Assembly: GCA_017961515.1 (NCBI GenBank)
Contig: JAGCXC010000058.1
Coordinates: forward strand, 1-64,000
DNA from: Clostridiales bacterium
GTDB taxonomy: Bacteria; Bacillota; Clostridia; Acetivibrionales; RGIG10202
Length of the DNA: 64,000 nucleotides
Direction of reading: 5' to 3'
The position numbers and the translations under genes are program-made. Below the pieces are notes generated by a model. That model was not told where the DNA came from. It did not search any database and was given only the letters and a program-made list of their open reading frames with translations. Shown here in pieces: positions 1-8,897 of the stretch (positions within the stretch are counted from its first letter, which is position 1; every line of letters starts with the position of its first letter).

Positions 1-685
1 ATGTTATTATTTGATTACTTTTTAGATTGTCATTTGTTACTGTGTTTCCAATTATGATATCCTCTACGTATATGTCGTACTTTTTAGCAATAGTTATATC
101 ACTATTCTTAGGCTTAGCATTTAAAAAATTATCCAGAATATATGCCATCTGGTCTCTTCTAACTTCAGAAAATGGATTTATGTTAAGATTTTTTGTTATT
201 TCTAAATCGTTAGCTTTGTTAATATAATTATTAGGCCAAACTCCAATCAAATCATTATCAGTGTATCCCAGCGTTTTTACTAAAATAGTACATACTTGTC
301 CAAATGTTATGTTTTCCTCTGGATAAAATAGACCGTCTGTTTTCCCTGTTATTAGACCGTGAGCATATGCTTCGTTTATATATCCTACTGACCATCTATC
401 AACCTCTACATCACTAAACACAGACTTTGACCTATTCATTAGTGCATTAACCTGCAAATTTAATATACGCACTATGATAGTTGCAAATTGCTCTCTAGTT
501 AGTTTTCCCTCTGGTAAAAATTTATTTCCACCTACTCCACTTAATACTTCCAAATCCTTCATTTCATCTATTGATGCCTCATATGCATTGCCAGCAATAT
601 CTGAAAATTTCGCAAAAGAAAGATTTGATGTAAAGATTAATACAAATAAAATACTAATAATCCAAATACTAATCTTTTTGGTCAT
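1..685 (-). CDS. S-layer homology (SLH) domain protein, 3' part beyond the window
   Basis: Reads open to the left edge, so only the N-terminal 228 residues are visible. It starts with a Lys-Lys signal peptide and hydrophobic core (residues 1-25, ending near SFA), followed by SLH-like modules. The first begins FSDIAGNAYEASIDEM and continues to LTREQFATIIVRIL. The second begins FSDVEVDRWSVGYI and has GLITGKTDGLFYPEENIT. A third, weaker copy follows (NNYINKANDL to RRDQMAYILDNFL). SLH triplets anchor proteins to secondary cell-wall polymers. The ATG at 685-683 sits 8 bases after an ideal GAGGAGG (700-694). That site overlaps the stop of the ABC permease, so the gene is the last member of the exporter operon. 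The C-terminal cargo domain cannot be seen. Family assignment is solid; function is unknown. Confidence 0.88.
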   Translation of the reverse strand, partial: MTKKISIWIISILFVLIFTSNLSFAKFSDIAGNAYEASIDEMKDLEVLSGVGGNKFLPEGKLTREQFATIIVRILNLQVNALMNRSKSVFSDVEVDRWSVGYINEAYAHGLITGKTDGLFYPEENITFGQVCTILVKTLGYTDNDLIGVWPNNYINKANDLEITKNLNINPFSEVRRDQMAYILDNFLNAKPKNSDITIAKKYDIYVEDIIIGNTVTNDNLKSNQIIT

Positions 686-699
686 AGTATATACCTCCT

Positions 700-1878
700 C
701 TACTCTGTTCTTAACGCATCAATTGGTTTTAATTTTGCTGCCTTATTGGCCGGTGACCATCCAAAAAACATACCTATACCAACTGAAAACGCAACTGATA
801 CTACTATACTTTTAATAGTAACCTCTGGAGTTAGTTTTATAAATTCACAAACAACCTTAGCTATACCTTTACCCAACAAAATACCAAACACTCCACCCAA
901 TCCACTTAAAAGTCCTGCCTCCACTAAAAACTGTAGCATGATACTTCTTTTTGATGCACCAATTGCCTTTCTTATTCCAATCTCCCTTGTCCTCTCTGTT
1001 ACCGACACTAGCATTATATTCATTATACCAACTCCACCTACCACCAACGAAATACCAGCTATACCAACAAGTGTTGCTGCTAAAATACCAAGAACACTGT
1101 TTAAACTTTCAGATATTTGTCTTGGATCCGTTACATAATATGCATCCTCATCTTTATATACTCTAAACAAAAATGATTCAACCCGTTCTACCGCTTCCTG
1201 CATATCATCATTTGAGTATATAGCCACTGAAAATGCAGTTATACGAGCATTTTTTAAAAGTCTTACAGCAGATGTGTAAGGTATAAATACGTTATTGTCC
1301 GAAGAATATTCACCACCTGTAGATTTCTCTTGTGCCACTCCCACTACTTTATATAATTGTCCATTTAATTTTATTTGTTTCCCAATTGCACTTGTTTTAC
1401 TAAAATATTTATTTTTTATATATGACCCAATTATAGCAACCTTCTCTTTTTGTGATACATCCAAATCCGTTACAAATCTTCCCTCTTCTATTTCTACATT
1501 TCTCACTTCTTTGTATAAAGGCAAAACTCCATCTATATTTGTATTTACACTATCGTTTTTATATTTAATAATAACTGACCCTGATAATGAAGGTAAGACA
1601 GCTTTTATAATATCCTTATTCTCTTCCTCAAATTGCTTTATCTTTGCATAGGTAACTTTCCTATTACTATCACTTCTATTTAAAATTACTGCATTTATAA
1701 GGTTAGCGCCTATATTATTAAAACGTTCCGTTATATTATTGGTCGCCCCCTGCATAATTGCCATTATGCCTATAACCGCACCTATACCTATCATAACGCC
1801 AAGCATTGTTAAAAATGCTCGTTTTTTATTGCTTGCTAAACTCTTCAATGCCATCTTTATAATTTGATATATGTTCAT
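700..1878 (-). CDS. ABC transporter permease, MacB/FtsX family
   Basis: A 392-residue permease of a MacB-type exporter. There is an N-terminal membrane segment (about residues 18-44), a large extracytoplasmic MacB core domain (about 45-260), then three membrane segments in the FtsX-type half (about 265-385). The typical coupling stretch VTERTREIGIRKAIGAS and the terminal PIDALRTE are present. These transporters work mechanically with an adaptor and an ATPase to export peptides, antibiotics or lipids from the membrane's outer face; the substrate cannot be told. Its ATG overlaps the stop of the ATPase gene (ATGA at 1878-1875), which implies translational coupling. Confidence 0.93.
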   Translation of the reverse strand: MNIYQIIKMALKSLASNKKRAFLTMLGVMIGIGAVIGIMAIMQGATNNITERFNNIGANLINAVILNRSDSNRKVTYAKIKQFEEENKDIIKAVLPSLSGSVIIKYKNDSVNTNIDGVLPLYKEVRNVEIEEGRFVTDLDVSQKEKVAIIGSYIKNKYFSKTSAIGKQIKLNGQLYKVVGVAQEKSTGGEYSSDNNVFIPYTSAVRLLKNARITAFSVAIYSNDDMQEAVERVESFLFRVYKDEDAYYVTDPRQISESLNSVLGILAATLVGIAGISLVVGGVGIMNIMLVSVTERTREIGIRKAIGASKRSIMLQFLVEAGLLSGLGGVFGILLGKGIAKVVCEFIKLTPEVTIKSIVVSVAFSVGIGMFFGWSPANKAAKLKPIDALRTE

Positions 1879-2591
1879 CGTGTAACCACCTCACCTTTTA
1901 TGTCCTCCTTCTTTGAATCCATGGTTATTTTTCCGTCTGCTATTCTAACTATACGTTGTGCCTCCATTGCTATGTTGTTGTCATGTGTAATTAGTATTAT
2001 AGTTTTGCCCTCTTGATGTAACTCTTTTAGCATATTCATTACTTCCGCGCCAGATTTTGAGTCTAAGTTACCTGTTGGCTCATCTGCCAATATTATAGGA
2101 GGCTTTGCCGATAGTGCTCTTGCTATGGCTACTCTTTGTTGTTGACCACCTGACAATTCCGATGGCTTGTGATCCAATCTATTTGCCAACCCTACTCTAC
2201 CTAATGCATCGAGAACAAGCTTTTTTCTCTTTGTAAAAGATATTCCCTGATATATTAATGGTAATTCCACATTCTCGTATGCTGTCAATTTACTAAGCAA
2301 ATTAAATCCCTGGAATATAAAACCTATTGTTTTATTTCTTAATACTGCTAGCTCATCTTCTGTCATGCAAGACACATCTTCCCCTTGTATATAGTATTCT
2401 CCACTAGTTGGTACATCTAAGCATCCCAGCATATTCATAAATGTTGATTTACCTGATCCAGATGGTCCCACAATAGACACAAATTCCTTTTCGTATATAT
2501 CCATAGATACACCATCCAAGGCGTTAAAACTTACACCTCCCATTGTATAGGTCTTTACTATGTTTTTTATGTGTATTAGAGGAATAGTCAT
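1875..2591 (-). CDS. ABC transporter ATP-binding protein, MacB/LolD type
   Basis: A 238-residue ATPase with all nucleotide-binding elements: Walker A GPSGSGKST (42-50), Q-loop Gln94, signature LSGGQQQR (146-153), Walker B IILADEP with Glu171, and switch His203. Family knowledge places it as the motor for the neighbouring FtsX-type permease. Gene order adaptor-ATPase-permease is the usual one for Firmicute MacAB-like exporters such as YknXYZ. The adaptor stop lies 25 bases upstream, and the permease start overlaps this gene's stop by 4 bases. Confidence 0.95.
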   Translation of the reverse strand: MTIPLIHIKNIVKTYTMGGVSFNALDGVSMDIYEKEFVSIVGPSGSGKSTFMNMLGCLDVPTSGEYYIQGEDVSCMTEDELAVLRNKTIGFIFQGFNLLSKLTAYENVELPLIYQGISFTKRKKLVLDALGRVGLANRLDHKPSELSGGQQQRVAIARALSAKPPIILADEPTGNLDSKSGAEVMNMLKELHQEGKTIILITHDNNIAMEAQRIVRIADGKITMDSKKEDIKGEVVTR

Positions 2592-2616
2592 AATAATCCT
2601 CCTTTCTAACGAAACT

Positions 2617-4179
2617 CTACCTTCTTCCTCCAGGTGTACCTCTACCCATGCCGCTCATATTAACTGATATTGACTCACTTGCACCATTTACAAGTACAAA
2701 TTCTCCTTCAGATAATCCACTTAACACCTCAACATTTGTTCCATCTCCAGATCCTTTTTCTATTTTTCTTTTTTCTGTTTTCTCCGTTTCTTTTGAATAC
2801 ACATTGACATAATACGAAGTTCCATCTTTACTTATAGCCGAATTAGGAACAACTAATACATTTTCTTTATTTTCTATTACTATAACTGCATCAATATTCA
2901 TTCCTGATTTAAGATCACCTGGTTTATCTATTGTTACTTCAATAACGTAGTTAGTTACACCGTTACTTGATATCCCTTCTTCTGCAACCGATGTAACTTT
3001 TCCTTTGAAATATTCATCTTCTAGTGCTCCCGCAGTAACTTTTACCTCTTGTCCTTTTTTTACCTTTGCAATATCTAATTCATCTATATTCATATTAAAC
3101 TTTACTTTGGACATATTTGCTACAACCATAAGACTACTAGCCTTACTATTTACATTTAACGAATCTCCAGCTTTATATGTTTTAGACAACACTACTCCAT
3201 CTATTGGAGATTCTATACTATAATCTTTTAAATTCTTTTTTGCTTCCTCTAAAGAAAGATACTCGTTTTTTAAATCTATTTCTCCATCCTTTAAAGATCG
3301 TACATATGTTTCTTCATCTATTTTTAGAATTTTCTGTCCTTTTTCTACATAATCATTTTCTGATACGTATATCTCTTTTACTTTACCCGAAATTTCTGAA
3401 ATAACTGGATAACGTTCAAAATTCTTTACTCTTCCATCTCCTACACTTTGTATACCATCTATAAATGCGTATGCAAAGGTATCTTCTAAAATACTAAGCT
3501 TATCTTTAATTGTAATTTCAACACTACACAAACTCACACCATTGCTCTGCGGTATTGAAATATTACTTATTTTAGAAATTGTTCCTTGGACACTAGACAT
3601 AACGGCGGGGATAACAACATCCGCATACTTCCCTACATACATATTTTGAGTTTGTGCTTTATTATAAAATACCTCTATTACATAATAACTATCATCAACT
3701 ACTTGAGCTATTGTCTGTATACCTATATTTTCACCTTTTTTTAATTTAAATTCACTTAATCGTCCACTATGAGGAGCATATATTGTAGCTTTCTCTATAT
3801 TTTCGCGAAGCCTCTCCTGGTTTATCTTTGACCTAGCGATATTATTCTCCATTTTCTGTATGATATTTTGTGCATTAGAAGATTCAAAGCGATAAAGAAT
3901 ATCACCTTTTTTAACAGTATCTGCCTCATTAAAACTACATTCTTCTATTGTACCATTTACCAATGGTGTTATATCATACCTTTCAAACGGTTCTATAACT
4001 CCATCTCCAGAGATAGATACGTTTATATTGCCATAAGATACTCTTTGTATATTCAATTTTTCGGTAGTATCAGTTTTTTCCTTGGAACCAAACAAATGAC
4101 GTATTCCAAGGCAAAGAGTGCCTGCAATTAGCAATATAATGATTGTTTTTTTTGACAAAAATTTCACCTTTTTGGGCAC
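2617..4179 (-). CDS. HlyD/MacA-family adaptor of an ABC exporter, with a duplicated core
   Basis: A 520-residue membrane-fusion (adaptor) protein. An N-terminal membrane anchor (about residues 10-28) is followed by what look like two successive lipoyl/coiled-coil units. The first runs from NGTIEECSFNEADTVKKGD to IYAPHSGRLSEFKLKKGE. The second runs from SGKVKEIYVSENDYVEKGQ to IESPIDGVVLSKTYKAGD, then a beta-barrel (KVKKGQEVKVTAGALE) and the usual distal domain (VPNSAISKDG, LSGLSEGEFVLVNG). The tail is Gly/Arg-rich (GMGRGTPGGRR). Most homologs have one core and about 350-420 residues. The start is GTG at 4179: the frame has a stop just upstream, and GGAGG lies 10 bases before it. First gene of the exporter operon. 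Confidence 0.9.
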   Translation of the reverse strand: MPKKVKFLSKKTIIILLIAGTLCLGIRHLFGSKEKTDTTEKLNIQRVSYGNINVSISGDGVIEPFERYDITPLVNGTIEECSFNEADTVKKGDILYRFESSNAQNIIQKMENNIARSKINQERLRENIEKATIYAPHSGRLSEFKLKKGENIGIQTIAQVVDDSYYVIEVFYNKAQTQNMYVGKYADVVIPAVMSSVQGTISKISNISIPQSNGVSLCSVEITIKDKLSILEDTFAYAFIDGIQSVGDGRVKNFERYPVISEISGKVKEIYVSENDYVEKGQKILKIDEETYVRSLKDGEIDLKNEYLSLEEAKKNLKDYSIESPIDGVVLSKTYKAGDSLNVNSKASSLMVVANMSKVKFNMNIDELDIAKVKKGQEVKVTAGALEDEYFKGKVTSVAEEGISSNGVTNYVIEVTIDKPGDLKSGMNIDAVIVIENKENVLVVPNSAISKDGTSYYVNVYSKETEKTEKRKIEKGSGDGTNVEVLSGLSEGEFVLVNGASESISVNMSGMGRGTPGGRR

Positions 4180-4215
4180 AACACATCAACCTCCAATTCA
4201 AAGAATATCCCTCTC

Positions 4216-4243
4216 GCTATAATATTCGACACTTTTGAGGCAA
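4216..4243 (-). promoter_or_regulatory. Possible promoter of the ABC exporter operon
   Basis: On the minus strand TTGCCT (4243-4238) and TATAGC (4221-4216) are separated by 16 bases, about 35 bases upstream of the adaptor start. The -10 match is poor, so this is a weak call. Confidence 0.35.
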
Positions 4244-4278
4244 AATCCTTCTTAAATACCCGAAACATTTTAGGGCAC

Positions 4279-4307
4279 AAAAAAATATGCGCCTTAAGTA
4301 ACGCATA
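4279..4307 (-). terminator. Rho-independent terminator after yebC
   Basis: The minus-strand transcript forms a TATGCG/CGCATA 6-bp stem (4307-4302 with 4291-4286) and a 10-base loop. A run of seven U follows (4285-4279). It lies about 20 bases after the yebC stop and separates yebC from the exporter operon. Confidence 0.8.
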
Positions 4308-4328
4308 CTCTTATATATAACTTGATTT

Positions 4329-5057
4329 CTAATCTTGTTCCCAATTATGAAATACATTTGTTACATCATCTAAATCCTCAAGGTTATCTATCAATCTTTC
4401 CATCTTCTCAATTTGTTTTTCATCATCGAGCTTAACTGTTGTTTGTGGAATCATCTCAACATCTGCTGATAAAAACTTATAATTTTTATCCTCCAACTTC
4501 TCTCTTATCGAAGAAAAATCTTCTGGTGAAGTCAAAACTTCAAAATATTCATCTTCTGATGTAAAATCTTCTGCACCATAATCCAAAACTTCCATCATAA
4601 GTTCATCTTCGTCTATAGTATTGTCTTTTTCTATTAGTATTACTCCCTTGCGATCAAACATAAACGATACACACCCTAAAGTACCTAAATTACCTCCAAA
4701 CTTATCAAAAAAATGTCTGACATCTCCTGCTGTTCTATTTCTATTATCTGTAGTTGCCTCGACAACAACCGCAACTCCATTAGGACCATAGCCTTCATAT
4801 GTTATCTCTTCGTAGTTAGTTAAATCTTGATCTCCTGATGCTTTTTTTAAACTTCTCATAATGCTATCATTTGGCATATTAGAAGCTTTAGCCTTTGCTA
4901 TAACATCTTTAAGTTTTGAATTTGTCTCAGGATCAGGCCCTCCCATTTTTACACAAACCGCTATTTCTCTTCCGAGCTTAGTAAACAATTTACCCTTTTG
5001 TGCGTCTGCCTTACCTTTTTTATGTTTTATATTTGCCCATTTCGAATGCCCTGACAT
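4329..5057 (-). CDS. yebC: YebC/TACO1-family protein (probable transcriptional or translational regulator)
   Basis: A 242-residue protein that opens with the family hallmark [15 protein letters not shown], followed by [19 protein letters not shown] and [17 protein letters not shown]. Length and motifs fit the family across its whole span. YebC proteins have been described as DNA-binding regulators and, more recently, as factors that relieve ribosome stalling; which applies here cannot be told. A GGGGG ribosome site precedes the ATG. It is followed by its own terminator. Confidence 0.96.
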   Translation of the reverse strand: MSGHSKWANIKHKKGKADAQKGKLFTKLGREIAVCVKMGGPDPETNSKLKDVIAKAKASNMPNDSIMRSLKKASGDQDLTNYEEITYEGYGPNGVAVVVEATTDNRNRTAGDVRHFFDKFGGNLGTLGCVSFMFDRKGVILIEKDNTIDEDELMMEVLDYGAEDFTSEDEYFEVLTSPEDFSSIREKLEDKNYKFLSADVEMIPQTTVKLDDEKQIEKMERLIDNLEDLDDVTNVFHNWEQD

Positions 5058-5135
5058 ATAATCCCCCTACCTATCTATAATTCTATTTTCACACAAATTA
5101 AATTTTATTTTAAATCAAGTAAAAAGTCAAGAGGG

Positions 5136-5774
5136 CTAATCGTCACTTGCAACGTAAACACCATCTAACTCTTCCCACAATATTCTGTTATTTGTTTCAT
5201 CTACCACTTTTGTAATAAAATTAAGTTTCTCTTCTTTAGGCACCTGTACTACCATTTCTACATCTATATCATAAACAAGTTTATCTATTCGGTACCCAAT
5301 CTTTTGAACCAAATTTTGTAGCTTTCCTATGTAATTATACTCAAATATTAGTTTTATATTTATGCGATAAACCATTTTAATAACTTTCGCTTTTTCAATG
5401 GCCAGCTGTGCACTTTTACCATATGCGCGTATCAGTCCTGCCGCACCTAAAAGTGTTCCTCCAAAATATCTCGTAGTAACTACTGCGACATTTACCACAC
5501 CAAGTCTTACTATAGACTCTAGCGTAGGTTTACCCGATGTTCCACTTGGTTCCCCATCATCTGAAAATCTCTGCAACAAAACATCTTCGTACACACTATA
5601 TGCATATACATTATGCGTAGCATCTCTGTAACGCTCTTTTATAGAATCTATGAAATCAATAGCTTCCCTTTCTTTTGAAACAGGTACGACCCTAGATATA
5701 AACTTAGACTTTTTTTCTTCATATAATATCTCTGCCTCACCAAGCACAGTTTTGTATTCGTTATTCAAATACAC
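5136..5774 (-). CDS. YigZ/IMPACT-family protein
   Basis: A 212-residue cytoplasmic protein of the YigZ (UPF0029/IMPACT) family. Family signatures are SKFISRVVPVSKEREA, DATHNVYAYSV, FSDDGEPSGTSGKP and VVTTRYFGGTLLGAAGLIRAYG. The N-terminal IMPACT fold occupies about residues 1-130 and a ferredoxin-like C-terminal domain the rest. The biochemical role is not settled; eukaryotic IMPACT acts in translational stress control. It starts 6 bases after the stop of the CBS-domain protein, so the two are probably co-transcribed. Confidence 0.94.
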   Translation of the reverse strand: MYLNNEYKTVLGEAEILYEEKKSKFISRVVPVSKEREAIDFIDSIKERYRDATHNVYAYSVYEDVLLQRFSDDGEPSGTSGKPTLESIVRLGVVNVAVVTTRYFGGTLLGAAGLIRAYGKSAQLAIEKAKVIKMVYRINIKLIFEYNYIGKLQNLVQKIGYRIDKLVYDIDVEMVVQVPKEEKLNFITKVVDETNNRILWEELDGVYVASDD

Positions 5775-5780
5775 ACCACC

Positions 5781-7103
5781 TTAAATTTCTACTTCTGAAT
5801 CTTTCTTTATCAAGATTCTAGCTATTCTATTTCTATCCATCTCCGCTATTTCAAACAAAAAATGCCCATCAGTAATTTTCTTACCCTTCCTAGGCATCTC
5901 ATCTTCTAACACCATATGAAACCATCCAGCTATAGTATCAACCTCTTCATTAGAAATATCAGTTCCTATTTCTTGATTCAAATCTTCTATCAACATTCTT
6001 CCGTCAACCGAATATACATTTCCTATTTTTTCTATCTCTGGTCTCTCATTGTCGAACTCATCCTGTATATCCCCAACTATTTCTTCTAGCATGTCCTCCA
6101 AATTTATTATGCCTGCGACTCCTCCATACTCATCCACAACCGTAGAAATTAGTATTTTCTTCTTCTGCATCAATTTGAGAAGTAAAGTAAGTTCCACAGT
6201 CTCTGGAACTCTTAAAATTTCTCTTGTTATCTTCTTCAAATCAAACTTTTCTTTTGCCAAACATTCTGAATAAAAATCTGCTATATGAACAAATCCAATT
6301 ATATTGTCTTTATCTCCTTCTGCAACAGGATATCTGGTATTCTTAGTTTCAGATACTTTTTTATAGTTTTCCTCAAATGAATCTTCGACAAACAACACTT
6401 CCGTACTTGTTCTCGGAATCATAACCTCTCTTGCTATTCTGTCTGAAAATTGAAAAACATTATCTACTAGCATACTCTCTGTTTGATTTATCAAACCATT
6501 CTTATGACTCTCATCAACTAACAAACGTATCTCTTCTTCTGTATGTGCCTGCTCACTCTCAACCGAATACGGATTAAATCCAAAAAGCCTTACTACACCA
6601 TTGGCCGTATGATTTAAAAGCCATATTAAAGGATATGTGATTTTATAAAACCAGGTAAGTGGTATAGATAAAACAATAGCTATTTTTTCAGTAGACTGTA
6701 TTGCTATTGTTTTGGGAACTAATTCTCCCAATACTATGTGCAACATAGAAATAAGCATATATCCTAAAGTAAATGACAACGTACCCAATAATTGCGGCGA
6801 TATCCCGAACAATTTAATAACTGGTGCTAAAATAAACGCCATTGCAGGCTCACCAACCCAACCTAAACCAACTGAAGCCAATGTTATTCCAATCTGACAC
6901 GCTGAAAGATATGCATCTAACTTACCTACAACTGCTCTAGTGTACTTAGCTCCTATGTTTCCCTCTTTAATCAACTGCGTCAATCTGGTAGGCCTTATCC
7001 TCACTATTGAAAACTCGGCCGCAACAAAAAAAGCATTGAACATAAGTAAAACAAAAACAACTAAAAGCTTCAATATAATTTGGGCCAAACTCGCGCTATC
7101 CAA
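5781..7103 (-). CDS. Hemolysin-III-unrelated CNNM/CorC-type membrane protein (DUF21-CBS-CorC)
   Basis: About 440 residues. A DUF21 transmembrane domain with four hydrophobic segments (first about 200 residues) is followed by a CBS pair (EVMIPRTSTEVLFVEDS to LLKLMQKKKILISTVVDEYGG) and a C-terminal CorC_HlyC domain (VDGRMLIEDLNQEIG). These proteins are implicated in Mg2+ or Co2+ efflux; older annotations call them hemolysins. An upstream in-frame TTG at 7124 runs through the AGGAGG ribosome site (7121-7116), so it cannot be the start. I place it at TTG 7103, about 12 bases after that site; ATT 7106 is the alternative. Confidence 0.9.
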   Translation of the reverse strand: MDSASLAQIILKLLVVFVLLMFNAFFVAAEFSIVRIRPTRLTQLIKEGNIGAKYTRAVVGKLDAYLSACQIGITLASVGLGWVGEPAMAFILAPVIKLFGISPQLLGTLSFTLGYMLISMLHIVLGELVPKTIAIQSTEKIAIVLSIPLTWFYKITYPLIWLLNHTANGVVRLFGFNPYSVESEQAHTEEEIRLLVDESHKNGLINQTESMLVDNVFQFSDRIAREVMIPRTSTEVLFVEDSFEENYKKVSETKNTRYPVAEGDKDNIIGFVHIADFYSECLAKEKFDLKKITREILRVPETVELTLLLKLMQKKKILISTVVDEYGGVAGIINLEDMLEEIVGDIQDEFDNERPEIEKIGNVYSVDGRMLIEDLNQEIGTDISNEEVDTIAGWFHMVLEDEMPRKGKKITDGHFLFEIAEMDRNRIARILIKKDSEVEI

Positions 7104-7433
7104 AATTAAAAATTCCCTCCTCAACTCGTAATAATACTATCTTTTTTTAGTATATTGCTTTTTTACATTTTTATCAAGAGCCTATATGTATCCATTTGTA
7201 TTCAATTTCTAGATCCATCAAGCTTAAGCTTTCTCTTTCTCTTTTTTTCGACAGTTTTAAAAAAAATAATAACCCCCTAAATTATAATTAATTTATACTA
7301 TTTTTAAAATATTGATAAAATATACAAATGGTAAAATTAAATTATTAAATGGAAGAATTATGTTTGTAATTTTTTAAAAAATTGGTGATTTATTATTGCA
7401 ATTTATAAATATTGATGGGATATTATAACTATA
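7104..7433. other. Very AT-rich intergenic region between divergent genes
   Basis: Contains only the ribosome site of the CBS-domain gene at its left end. The rest is A/T homopolymer runs, with a short CCCCCTAAATTATAATTAAT stretch near 7273. I see no reading frame with a ribosome site, no stable hairpin and no RNA gene. Confidence 0.6.
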
Positions 7434-7462
7434 TTGACAAATTGATAAAAAAAATGTATCTT
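7434..7462 (+). promoter_or_regulatory. Sigma-A-type promoter of the ArsB/NhaD-like gene
   Basis: A perfect TTGACA (7434-7439), a 17-base spacer and TATCTT (7457-7462). Transcription would start near 7470, which rules out the TTG at 7468 as the start codon. Confidence 0.7.
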
Positions 7463-7500
7463 ATTTCTTGTGTATTAAATTTATGAGAGTAGCTTACATT

Positions 7501-8784
7501 ATGCTTAGTTCAAATATTTCGATGTACTTGGCAATAGCAATCTTTTTAATTACATATCTGTTTATTATTTTAGAAAAATTTGATAGAACTTTAGTTGCAA
7601 TTATGGGTGCGTTTTCTATGATTATTTTAAAAATTATGAATCAGAAATCAGCGCTAGCTGAAGTGGATTTTAACACACTCGGCCTTTTAATAGGTATGAT
7701 GATATTAGTCACGATAACTAAACGAAGTGGTATATTTGAATATATATCTATAAAATTAGTTAAAGTTGCAAAAGCTAATCCTGTTAGAATAATGATTTTT
7801 TTATCTTTATCTACAGGATTATTGTCTGCCCTTTTAGACAATGTAACAACCATAATGTTAATTATTCCTATAACACTAAGCATCTCTGATAAACTAAAAA
7901 TAGATCCAATACCTATTGTTATTACAGAGATATTTGCATCTAATGTGGGTGGAACTGCCACATTAATAGGTGATCCACCTAACATAATCATAGGTAGTGC
8001 TGTAGGGCTCTCTTTTTCCGATTTTATTATAAATAATGGCCCATTTGTATTAGTTACACTTATTTTAACTATAGGGCTATATGCGCTTCGTCATAAAAAA
8101 AGTCTTACAACAACGGATGAATTAAAAAAGGAACTCTTGAAAATAAACGAATCAGAATTAATAAAGAACAAGAATCTTCTAATAAAAAGCTTATGCGTTT
8201 TATTCTTTGTTTTTATAGCATTTTTGCTCCACAAAACGTTCGGATATGAATCAGCAACAATCGCTATGACTGGTGCTATTGTGCTTCTTCTAATATCAGG
8301 GGTAAACATTGAAGAAACTTTAGCTTGTGTTGAATGGAACACAATATTTTTCTTTATTGGGCTATTTATATTAGTTGGAGGATTGAAAGCTGTTGGTGCT
8401 ATAGATATGTTGGCTGAGTATGTTTTAAAACTCACCGGTGGCAATTTGACATTGACAACTATATCAATATTATGGGTGTCTGCTATCGCTTCAGCTTTCA
8501 TTGATAACATTCCGTTTGTTACTACTATGATACCATTAATAATACATTTAGGAGCTATATCTGAAATGAATTTAAACCCTCTTTGGTGGGCACTATCTTT
8601 GGGAGCTTGTCTTGGAGGCAATGGAACAATTGTTGGTGCAAGTGCCAATGTTATAGCTGCAGGATTATCTAACAAACAAGGTCATAAAATAACTTTTAGG
8701 AAGTTTTTGTTTGAATCTTTTCCTATGATGATATTGACTATTGCATTTGCAACAATATATTTGTTCATTAAATATTTAAAATAA
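7501..8784 (+). CDS. ArsB/NhaD-family (ion transporter superfamily) permease
   Basis: A polytopic membrane protein of about 427 residues with some 11-12 hydrophobic segments. Two pseudo-symmetric signature loops are visible: ATLIGDPPNIIIGSAVG in the first half and GGNGTIVGASANVIAAG in the second, both typical of the ArsB/NhaD/SLC13 group. Members exchange Na+/H+, arsenite or carboxylates; the substrate here is unknown and no ars genes are near. The start is uncertain: ATG 7501 (weak GAGAG upstream) or ATG 7483. The promoter position excludes TTG 7468. Monocistronic, since it is followed by a new promoter. Confidence 0.88.
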   Translation: MLSSNISMYLAIAIFLITYLFIILEKFDRTLVAIMGAFSMIILKIMNQKSALAEVDFNTLGLLIGMMILVTITKRSGIFEYISIKLVKVAKANPVRIMIFLSLSTGLLSALLDNVTTIMLIIPITLSISDKLKIDPIPIVITEIFASNVGGTATLIGDPPNIIIGSAVGLSFSDFIINNGPFVLVTLILTIGLYALRHKKSLTTTDELKKELLKINESELIKNKNLLIKSLCVLFFVFIAFLLHKTFGYESATIAMTGAIVLLLISGVNIEETLACVEWNTIFFFIGLFILVGGLKAVGAIDMLAEYVLKLTGGNLTLTTISILWVSAIASAFIDNIPFVTTMIPLIIHLGAISEMNLNPLWWALSLGACLGGNGTIVGASANVIAAGLSNKQGHKITFRKFLFESFPMMILTIAFATIYLFIKYLK

Positions 8785-8807
8785 TTAGCAATTAAAATAC
8801 TTTTTTG

Positions 8808-8837
8808 TTGCCCAAACAAGAAACATTGTGGTATAAT
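8808..8837 (+). promoter_or_regulatory. Promoter of the stalk-domain exoprotein gene
   Basis: TTGCCC (8808-8813), an 18-base spacer and a consensus TATAAT (8832-8837). The gene starts 60 bases downstream behind AAAGGGG. Confidence 0.65.
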
Positions 8838-8897
8838 ATTTTCATAGTGAATATTCTACTATATCGTTCACTGTAGTTAAGAAAGGGGATTTTTATT

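Noticed and set aside
1-685. Broken or truncated SLH gene
   Set aside because: The frame is intact up to position 2 and merely leaves the window; there is no sign of a frameshift.
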